A stretch of DNA of 9,931 nucleotides from RGIG1752 sp045650425 (GTDB taxonomy: Bacteria; Bacillota_I; Bacilli_A; RF39; UBA660), in contig JAZRRD010000130.1 of assembly GCA_045650425.1 (NCBI GenBank), positions 1-9,931 of the forward strand, read 5' to 3'. Below, piece by piece: positions 4,943 through 9,931 of this stretch; the first letter of the stretch is position 1, and the number at the start of each line of letters is the position of its first letter. The notes under the pieces are model-generated. The model had not been told where the DNA came from. It made no database searches and saw nothing but the letters and a program-made list of their open reading frames with translations. A program made the translations under genes and the position numbers.

Positions 4943-5884
4943 ATGTTAAAAAATTATGCTTTAAAAAAAATAATGTTATCTACGCTCGCTCTTATAATTT
5001 TATCAATTTTATGCCTTTTCCCCGAAACTGAAAAAACGTTAAATATCCCCACCTCTACTACATATGAAGAAGTTTCTAAAACTGCTATTTACCTAATAGA
5101 TAAAAATAATTATGTAGCTAGAACTAATATTATAAATAAAAACAAAGATATTACCAACACAGTAAAATATTTAATCGAATGTTTAACAATTAATAGTTCA
5201 AATGAAATATATATTCCCTTTGGTTTTAGCGCAATTATTCCAAAAAATACTCAAATTATAGATTTATCACTTGAAAACGGATTATTAAAAATTAATTTTA
5301 CCAAAGATATATTAAATATATCTTTAGAATCTGAAGAAAGAATGTTAGAGTCTATTATATATACTTTAACTTCGTTGGATGAAATTAATGAAATTATGAT
5401 CTTTGTTGAAGGTAATATTTTAAACAAAATGCCAAATAGCAAAAAAACATTACCTACTATTTTAAATAAAAGTTTTGGAATAAATAAAGTTTATGATATA
5501 GAAACGATAAAAGAAACTTCACAAGTAATAACATATTATTTAAGTAAAAATGATAATGATTATTATTATGTACCGATTACAACTGTATCTAATGAACAAA
5601 ACGAAAAAGTAGAAATAATTATCGAACAGTTAAAATCTAAACCAATTTCAAAAACAAATTTAATAGGATTTTTACATGCAAACGCTGAATTAGAAGACTA
5701 TGAAATATTGAGTGATAGTATTAATCTAAGCTTTAATAATTATTTATTAGATGATATAGAAAATCAAACTATTTTAGAAGAGGTAAAGTATGCAATTGCA
5801 TATTCAGTTAATGATACATACGGAATTAATTCAGTAAGTTATTTAATTGATGACAAAATAATAGACGAACTAATATTAAACTAG
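4943..5884 (+). CDS. gerM: GerM-like sporulation protein with two GerMN domains
   Basis: A 313-residue membrane-anchored protein with an N-terminal hydrophobic helix (about 8-27) and an extracytoplasmic part with two repeats of the GerMN fold. Domain 1 spans about 45-170 (AIYLIDKNNYVART, then IPFGFSAIIPKNTQI and LKINFTKDIL, then INEIMIFVEG). Domain 2 spans about 195-308 (TYYLSKNDNDYYYVPI, then INLSFNNYLL). In B. subtilis GerM is a lipoprotein that helps build the SpoIIIA-SpoIIQ complex; here LSILC before residue 24 is a poor lipobox, so it is probably a plain membrane anchor. Starts at 4934 (GTG) and 4940 are in frame; I prefer the ATG at 4943 because it has the best distance from AGGTG. Its place beside spoIIIAH suits a shared job. 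Confidence 0.82.
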   Translation: MLKNYALKKIMLSTLALIILSILCLFPETEKTLNIPTSTTYEEVSKTAIYLIDKNNYVARTNIINKNKDITNTVKYLIECLTINSSNEIYIPFGFSAIIPKNTQIIDLSLENGLLKINFTKDILNISLESEERMLESIIYTLTSLDEINEIMIFVEGNILNKMPNSKKTLPTILNKSFGINKVYDIETIKETSQVITYYLSKNDNDYYYVPITTVSNEQNEKVEIIIEQLKSKPISKTNLIGFLHANAELEDYEILSDSINLSFNNYLLDDIENQTILEEVKYAIAYSVNDTYGINSVSYLIDDKIIDELILN

Positions 5885-5897
5885 CTCGTCTATTTTT
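5858..5897. terminator. Shared bidirectional terminator between convergent genes
   Basis: AATAGACGA (5860-5868) pairs with TCGTCTATT (5886-5894). The stem extends inward by three more pairs past one A-C place, which is a G-U pair in the minus-strand RNA. On the plus strand TTTTT follows (5893-5897), a good end for gerM. On the minus strand only TTATTTT follows, so it is weaker. The hairpin includes the stop codons of both genes. Confidence 0.75.
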
Positions 5898-6759
5898 CAT
5901 AAGGATTAAATGATACTTTGTTAATTCTTCCTCTACTTTTTGCTTTACTTTCCATAAGAGTAGCCAATAATTTAAAGGCATACTCCTCTTCATTAACATT
6001 ATATCTTTCAATTAAATTCTCAAAGTAATCAAAAGATAAATCATATGATAGAAATGACATTGCACTTTCTATCATAAAATAATTAAATAGCGCTTCTGCC
6101 GCTTTAGAAGCGTCACTTATAAAATCCTCATATTTAACACTTAAAAGTTTGCTCGCATGAACATCTATAACGCTAATAGCAAATGTATCTAACGAGTAGT
6201 TTTCATCTTTATTTAGTAAACAAGAACGTACTTCAGCTATAGCATCTGATAAAATAAAAATTTCTCCGGTAAAATCAAATTTTCTTTCAACGCATTCTAC
6301 GGTTAAAAAGGGATAAACCATTGCAGTATTATATTTTTCTTTAATCAATTCCTCTTTTAACTCGCCGGAATTTAAAGAATTTATATAATTATCTAATAAG
6401 CTTAATGCAAAAACAATAATATCACGATCATATCGTAGATACATTTTTTTATCATAATCCTGTAACATTTTAATTAAATATTTAAAACTTCTTTTTATTA
6501 GTTCTGGTGCAGTCCTAAAATTTTGCTGAAGTTCTTCTATCATAACAAGTTTATTAGTGGATATAAACTTTTTATCATTTAAATATACGTTGTTTTTAAT
6601 TAACGTTTCAATAATTGTATCCAAGTAAGCACTATAATAATCTTTATCTTTTTCTCCATCAATTTCTGCTCCACACAATCTATGTAGACTTACATCTATA
6701 GCAGAAGCATTTCGCATCAAATTATTAAATTTTGTTTGACTATCTAAATTATCAAGCAT
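5890..6759 (-). CDS. Protein of unknown function (289 aa)
   Basis: I do not recognise this protein. It has 289 residues and no signal peptide or membrane helix, and looks soluble and mostly alpha-helical. It is rich in Asp, Glu, Lys and Tyr. The N-terminal half has long charged helices (for example LIKRSFKYLIKMLQDYDKKM). The C-terminal half includes FTGEIFILSDAIAEVRSC and ASKAAEALFNYFMIESAMSF, which may be packed helices. No catalytic or metal-binding motif stands out. It is a real gene: it has a strong sigma-A promoter (6784-6812), AAGGGG five bases before the ATG, and uninterrupted coding of normal AT-rich codon use. It converges with gerM and is probably monocistronic. The early vegetative-type promoter suggests it is not a sporulation-only gene. 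Confidence 0.85.
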   Translation of the reverse strand: MLDNLDSQTKFNNLMRNASAIDVSLHRLCGAEIDGEKDKDYYSAYLDTIIETLIKNNVYLNDKKFISTNKLVMIEELQQNFRTAPELIKRSFKYLIKMLQDYDKKMYLRYDRDIIVFALSLLDNYINSLNSGELKEELIKEKYNTAMVYPFLTVECVERKFDFTGEIFILSDAIAEVRSCLLNKDENYSLDTFAISVIDVHASKLLSVKYEDFISDASKAAEALFNYFMIESAMSFLSYDLSFDYFENLIERYNVNEEEYAFKLLATLMESKAKSRGRINKVSFNPYEK

Positions 6760-6783
6760 ATTATCCCCTTCTTTTGTTGAAGT

Positions 6784-6812
6784 ATGATATCATATATTAA
6801 AATTCTTGTCAA
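6784..6812 (-). promoter_or_regulatory. Sigma-A promoter of the 289-aa gene
   Basis: A perfect TTGACA (6812-6807), 17-bp spacer and TATCAT (6789-6784, five of six) on the minus strand, about 25 bases before the start. The -10 box lies in a 12-bp perfect palindrome, TATGATATCATA (6783-6794), which might bind a small dimeric regulator; this last point is speculation. Confidence 0.85.
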
Positions 6813-6850
6813 AATTAATTGTGTTAGCATCATATATAAATAAGTTAATC

Positions 6851-6884
6851 CAAAAAATAAAAACTCGAAATATATTCGAGTTTT
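6851..6884 (-). terminator. Terminator of tRNA-Arg
   Basis: AAAACTCGAA (6860-6869) and TTCGAGTTTT (6875-6884) form a 10-bp stem with a 5-nt loop. On the minus strand it is followed by a T-rich run (TTTTTATTTTTT). It lies 10 bases after the tRNA 3' end. Confidence 0.9.
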
Positions 6885-6894
6885 CATACAAATA

Positions 6895-6971
6895 TGGTGT
6901 CCCCGACAAGATTCGAACTTGTGACCGTACGCTTAGAAGGCGTATGCTCTATCCAGCTGAGCTACGAGGAC
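6895..6971 (-). tRNA. tRNA-Arg (anticodon UCU)
   Basis: A 77-nt tRNA read on the minus strand, with the CCA end encoded. The acceptor arm GTCCTCG pairs with CGGGGAC (one G-U pair). The D-stem is GCTC/GAGC, the anticodon stem TACGC/GCGTA with loop CTTCTAA (anticodon TCT), a 5-nt variable loop, and the T-stem ACAAG/CTTGT with loop TTCGAAT. It reads AGA, the main arginine codon of this AT-rich genome. It has its own promoter and terminator. Confidence 0.98.
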
Positions 6972-6985
6972 ATCAACTAAAAAGA

Positions 6986-7014
6986 ATTATACACCAAATT
7001 CTTTTATTAATCAA
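6986..7014 (-). promoter_or_regulatory. Sigma-A promoter of tRNA-Arg
   Basis: On the minus strand TTGATT (7014-7009, four of six), 17-bp spacer and a perfect TATAAT (6991-6986), 15 bases before the tRNA 5' end. The -35 box starts next to the T-run of the efp terminator, so the two units are packed end to end. Confidence 0.78.
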
Positions 7015-7060
7015 GAAAAAATATTCAAGTTTTGCAAAATTATGCTCTACTTGAATATTT
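7015..7060 (-). terminator. Terminator overlapping the end of efp
   Basis: AAATATTCAAGT (7019-7030) and ACTTGAATATTT (7049-7060) form a 12-bp stem. The 18-nt loop holds a small TTTTGCAAAA palindrome and the efp stop codon. On the minus strand it is followed by TTTTTT. The last codons of efp make the 5' arm. Confidence 0.82.
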
Positions 7061-7600
7061 ACCATCTTTAGTTGAAATTATAATTCTTTCGCCAGCATTA
7101 ATAAATAAAGGAACTTTAACAATATATCCTGTTTCAATAGTAGCATCTTTAAGTGCATTATTTGTTGTATTTCCTTTAACTGCAGGTTCAGTTTCTGTTA
7201 CTTCAAATTCTATTTTTTCTGGTAATGTAATACCAATTATTTCTCCTTCATAATAATCAATTGTAATTTCTAAACCTTCTTTAATATATTTTTTTTCGTC
7301 AGCAAGTTTAGAAGATGGAACTTCAACTTGATCATATGTAGTAGTATTCATAAACACATAATTATCACCATCTAAATATAAAAATTGCATTGGCATCTTG
7401 TCGATGTGAGCTCTTGTTATTTTTATATTAGTATTGAATGTGTCCTCAGTAGTAGACCCTGTACGTAAATTCTTTAATTTAATTCTTACAAATGCAGGAC
7501 CCTTACCAGGTTTTACATGTTGGAATTCTTGAATGATATATAAATTACCATCCATTATTATAGTCATTCCGTTTTTTATATCATTAATATTTATATTCAT
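7040..7600 (-). CDS. efp: Translation elongation factor P
   Basis: A 186-residue EF-P, which enters the ribosomal E site and relieves stalls at proline runs. Three beta-barrel domains in order: the KOW-like N domain (1-65) with the tip loop PGKGPAF and modifiable Lys33; the OB domain (about 66-128) with YLDGDNYVFMNTTTYDQVEV; and the C-terminal OB domain (about 130-186) with the signature VPLFINAGERIIISTKDGKY. Length and motifs are fully normal. The lysine in the tip loop is the type that B. subtilis modifies with 5-aminopentanol or that some species leave bare. No EpmA/EpmB is seen here. Its ATG overlaps the stop of the small upstream gene (TAATG), so translation is probably coupled. It is last in the rpmG operon. 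Confidence 0.98.
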   Translation of the reverse strand: MNININDIKNGMTIIMDGNLYIIQEFQHVKPGKGPAFVRIKLKNLRTGSTTEDTFNTNIKITRAHIDKMPMQFLYLDGDNYVFMNTTTYDQVEVPSSKLADEKKYIKEGLEITIDYYEGEIIGITLPEKIEFEVTETEPAVKGNTTNNALKDATIETGYIVKVPLFINAGERIIISTKDGKYSSRA

Positions 7601-7767
7601 TAGCGACCTCTTTTTCCATTAACTGATTTAGTTCTTACCCTGGTCATTGGTTTGACATTATTATTTTTTATAACACTATATTTATTTGTCGGAATATGAG
7701 CATTTGGATTAGAACCTAAAATATTATATATACATCCAGTAGGATATAATCTATGTTTTCTTTTCAT
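7600..7767 (-). CDS. Small basic protein of unknown function (55 aa)
   Basis: A 55-residue frame between rpmG and efp, starting at the ATG at 7767 and ending in a TAA that overlaps the efp start by one base. AAGGA lies 9 bases before the ATG. The product begins MKRKHRLYPTGCIYNILGSN, has a central NPNAHIPTNKY part and ends VRTKSVNGKRGR. It has 13 Lys/Arg and no Asp or Glu, so it is strongly positive and could bind RNA or the ribosome. I do not recognise it as any known ribosomal protein. The tight spacing on both sides (15 bases after rpmG, one-base overlap with efp) supports a real gene. The alternative, an untranslated leader of efp, is less likely because the frame fills the gap exactly. 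Confidence 0.72.
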   Translation of the reverse strand: MKRKHRLYPTGCIYNILGSNPNAHIPTNKYSVIKNNNVKPMTRVRTKSVNGKRGR

Positions 7768-7782
7768 AAAAATTTTTCCTTA

Positions 7783-7947
7783 TTATTTCTTTTCTTTTGC
7801 TACAACTGCTTTTTTACATTTAGAACAATATTTTTTTACTTCTAAACGATCTGGAGTATTCTTTTTATTTTTACTAGTTGGACGCAATTCATTACCACAA
7901 ACAGTACATCTCATAGTAACATAATTTCTATTTTCATTTTTAGCCAT
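7783..7947 (-). CDS. rpmG: 50S ribosomal protein L33 (bL33), zinc-binding form
   Basis: A 54-residue L33 of the large ribosomal subunit, near the E site. It carries two Cys pairs (Cys14-x2-Cys17 and Cys41-x2-Cys44), so it is the zinc-ribbon (C+) form, not the zinc-free one that some species use when zinc is short. Other marks are NYVTMRCTVCG, TSKNKKNTPDRLEVKKYC and a lysine-rich tail. I place the start at 7947 because AAGGAGG lies just before it and the family begins MAK; the longer in-frame ATG at 7971 lies between the -10 box and this ribosome binding site. It is the first gene of rpmG-orf55-efp and has its own promoter in the end of the PBP gene. Confidence 0.97.
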   Translation of the reverse strand: MAKNENRNYVTMRCTVCGNELRPTSKNKKNTPDRLEVKKYCSKCKKAVVAKEKK

Positions 7948-7975
7948 AATTCTTCCTCCTTCTAAATCCATATGT

Positions 7976-8003
7976 ATTATAACAAATATTATTCAATTTT
8001 CAA
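7976..8003 (-). promoter_or_regulatory. Sigma-A promoter of rpmG-orf55-efp
   Basis: On the minus strand TTGAAA (8003-7998, five of six), 16-bp spacer and a perfect TATAAT (7981-7976) with an extended -10 TG (TGTTATAAT). The -35 box lies in the last codons of the PBP gene. No terminator is seen between that gene and rpmG, so some read-through is likely as well. Confidence 0.82.
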
Positions 8004-9924
8004 AGAGAAAATCAGTAATTGCTCTAGTAATATGTCTATTTACATTACTAGTATATGAATTATTTGGATTATCATAGCTTACATGAGGGCTTAAAACTAC
8101 TACTGAATATGTAGGATTTTTATACGGAATAAATCCTGCAAAAACTTTTGTGACGGTCTTTACATCATTAATATTATCGCTATTACTATCATAAAAAGAT
8201 TCACTTGTACCAGTTTTTCCCGCCGGATTTAGATTATAATTAACATGCCCTCTTCCTGTACCTTTCATTAAAACTAAATTCATTCCTTCTTGAATTCTTG
8301 AAATGTATTTATCTTCTATGTCTACTTTTGACAAAAGTTTTTTCTCATTATTTAAAATTACTTCTTTATCGTTTTTTATTTCACTCATTAAACTTGGAGC
8401 TATTTTATATCCATTATTAGCTATTGTATTAATATATTGTACCACCTGTATTGGCGTATATGTATCATATTGCCCTATTGACAAGTTAAGCAACAAATCA
8501 TCAGAAACAGTACTACCAAAAATCCCTCTTTGTTCTCCTGGGAGATCTATTCCAGTTAATGACCCTAAACCAAAAGAAGATAAAGTTTGACGATAAATAT
8601 CAAAATGTTCTTTGTTCGCATTTAATTTCATATTATATTTATATTTATTTCCGGTTAAACCAATTGCAATTTGAAATTGATAATAATTAGAGCTATTTTG
8701 TAAAGCTGTTGCATCATTTATAACCCCTAGTTTTTTAAAAGAACATTTTTCTGGCACCAAATATAATTTAACACATGAATCTGTCATTTTTGTACCAATA
8801 TCAATAATATTATTTTGATATCCTACCGCTATAGTAGCTCCTTTCACTACTGAACCTACAGTATAAGAACTATTGATAATATTACTTGCAACATCTTGCC
8901 AAGAATCTTTTTTTATTCTTCGTTTACCCGCTATTGCAATAATACTACCATCGTTCGGATTACTTACAATTGCATAACTTTCTTTATAATAATTTGTATT
9001 AGCTTCTTCTTTTGCTTTTTCTATTTTATCTTTCAAAATATTTTCAATCTCTATTTGTTTATCTATATCTATTGATAAGACTAAATCATTACCAACTTTG
9101 CTATTTTTTTCTAAAATTAGTTCATTATTTCTTCCAAGTTTATAAACCGCTTTTTCGCCTTTTAAATAGTTTTCGTATTGTTTTTCTAAATAACTTGTTC
9201 CTACAGTGTCAGTTATTTCATATCCATTACTTAAATAAAAATCTTTATCTTCTTCATTTATTGAACCAACATTTCCTAAAATACTTCTCATAACATTATC
9301 ATAGGGATATATTCTTTCCCAAGTATAATCCCCGAATACTCCCGGTAAATTTAGTTCTATAATTTTAGCAAAAGTTTCATCATCTACATCTTTAAAAATT
9401 ATTTTATTTGCATATTTATAACCATTATTCATTTGATAATAAAAATACGCTTCACTACTATTAATGTTTTTTAACATATCATCAGTAATACGTTCATATT
9501 TCAGCCTTTCAATTTCTTCTTTTGTAATTTTTCTTTCATCAAAAAGACGATACTCTTCTTCCGTTATTAACTCTTTACTTTTAATAGGATTTTTGACTAT
9601 CCAATAGTTTTTAAGCATATTTTCAGTAGTCGCTCTTTGTGGTTCTAAATATTTTGCTAAAACTTCTGCAATTTTTATTTCATTTTTTAATGTAATGCTA
9701 CTGTTTTTATGATAAAAAATAGTATTTGTTTTTTTATTATCTACAATAATTTTACCATTAATATCTAATATTTTTCCTCTTGGAGCAGTAGGACCATAAA
9801 TAATAATTTCTGTTTTTTCTTTTAACCTTAAAATTTTTTCTTCTTTATTTACAAAAGTAATGTAAGTTAATCTAATAATAATCAATAGAAATAAGAAAAT
9901 AATGAAAATTAATCTTTTTTTCAT
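7993..9924 (-). CDS. Class B penicillin-binding protein (peptidoglycan transpeptidase)
   Basis: A 643-residue monofunctional transpeptidase, the kind that cross-links peptidoglycan with a SEDS partner in elongation or division. An N-terminal membrane anchor (about 4-24) precedes the PBP dimer domain (about 45-260; APRGKILDINGKIIVDN, then PGVFGDYTWERIYPY and ILGNVGSI) and the transpeptidase domain (about 280-640). The three active-site motifs are present: Ser358-Val-Val-Lys361 (SVVK), Ser411-Ser-Asn413 and Lys570-Thr-Gly572. The position beside rpmG suits a PBP2/PbpA-type elongation enzyme, but FtsI or SpoVD-like roles cannot be excluded; no PASTA domain is present. Only seven bases upstream are visible. 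They read TAATG at the start, so the gene may overlap the stop of an unseen upstream gene. Confidence 0.95.
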   Translation of the reverse strand: MKKRLIFIIFLFLLIIIRLTYITFVNKEEKILRLKEKTEIIIYGPTAPRGKILDINGKIIVDNKKTNTIFYHKNSSITLKNEIKIAEVLAKYLEPQRATTENMLKNYWIVKNPIKSKELITEEEYRLFDERKITKEEIERLKYERITDDMLKNINSSEAYFYYQMNNGYKYANKIIFKDVDDETFAKIIELNLPGVFGDYTWERIYPYDNVMRSILGNVGSINEEDKDFYLSNGYEITDTVGTSYLEKQYENYLKGEKAVYKLGRNNELILEKNSKVGNDLVLSIDIDKQIEIENILKDKIEKAKEEANTNYYKESYAIVSNPNDGSIIAIAGKRRIKKDSWQDVASNIINSSYTVGSVVKGATIAVGYQNNIIDIGTKMTDSCVKLYLVPEKCSFKKLGVINDATALQNSSNYYQFQIAIGLTGNKYKYNMKLNANKEHFDIYRQTLSSFGLGSLTGIDLPGEQRGIFGSTVSDDLLLNLSIGQYDTYTPIQVVQYINTIANNGYKIAPSLMSEIKNDKEVILNNEKKLLSKVDIEDKYISRIQEGMNLVLMKGTGRGHVNYNLNPAGKTGTSESFYDSNSDNINDVKTVTKVFAGFIPYKNPTYSVVVLSPHVSYDNPNNSYTSNVNRHITRAITDFLFEN

Positions 9925-9931
9925 TAGTAAC

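Noticed and set aside
5251..6011. Minus-strand frames at 5251-5442 and 5826-6011
   Set aside because: The first is antisense to gerM. The second overlaps the 289-codon gene in another frame and has no support of its own.
6806..7054. Plus-strand frame of 82 codons
   Set aside because: It runs antisense through tRNA-Arg and its terminator; such frames over tRNA genes are a well-known false call.
7032..7253. Plus-strand frame of 73 codons
   Set aside because: It is antisense to efp, whose product is unmistakable.
8303..9293. Plus-strand frames at 8303-8590 and 9012-9293
   Set aside because: Both are antisense to the PBP gene and have the Leu/Phe/Ser-rich composition typical of shadow frames in AT-rich genes.

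Overview
The window comes from a very AT-rich, endospore-forming Gram-positive bacterium of the Bacilli or a close relative. The evidence is Firmicutes-type gene order (rpsU-yqeY; a class B PBP next to rpmG and efp), strong AGGAGG-type ribosome binding sites, sigma-A promoters, and three sporulation genes (spoIIIAH, gerE, gerM). TGA serves as a stop and tryptophan is TGG, so a Mycoplasma-type code is not supported. An uncultured gut lineage (RF39/Erysipelotrichia-like) would fit, but that placement is inference.

Layout, left to right. Positions 1-110 hold tandem hairpins that act as minus-strand terminators. The minus-strand pair rpsU-yqeY (732 to 101) follows its own sigma-A promoter. Positions 819-3189 (minus) form a compact bacteriocin operon: a C39-peptidase ABC exporter, then two overlapping or abutting small genes for double-glycine precursors of 47 and 51 residues, then a terminator. 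An integral membrane protein of the 'putative ABC transporter permease' (CmpB-like, PF06541) family lies just upstream, behind its own terminator. Facing the other way is a plus-strand sporulation cluster, spoIIIAH, gerE and gerM (4088-5884). A sigma-K-like promoter lies before gerE. A convergent 289-residue orphan (6759-5890, minus) shares a terminator with gerM. Then come tRNA-Arg(UCU), efp, an unannotated 55-residue basic protein, rpmG, and a class B penicillin-binding protein that runs to the right edge. All of these are on the minus strand.

How the parts work together. The rpsU-yqeY and rpmG-orf55-efp groups are translation housekeeping. The spore cluster pairs SpoIIIAH, a channel component in the forespore-mother cell space, with GerM, known in B. 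subtilis to help assemble that complex, and with GerE, the last mother-cell regulator.

The most notable system is the bacteriocin operon. Both precursors match the C39 leader consensus, each mature part has one GxxxG motif, and each ends with a single cysteine near or at the C terminus. This points to a new two-peptide (class IIb) bacteriocin, possibly a disulfide-linked heterodimer, with a dedicated processing exporter and no recognisable immunity gene.
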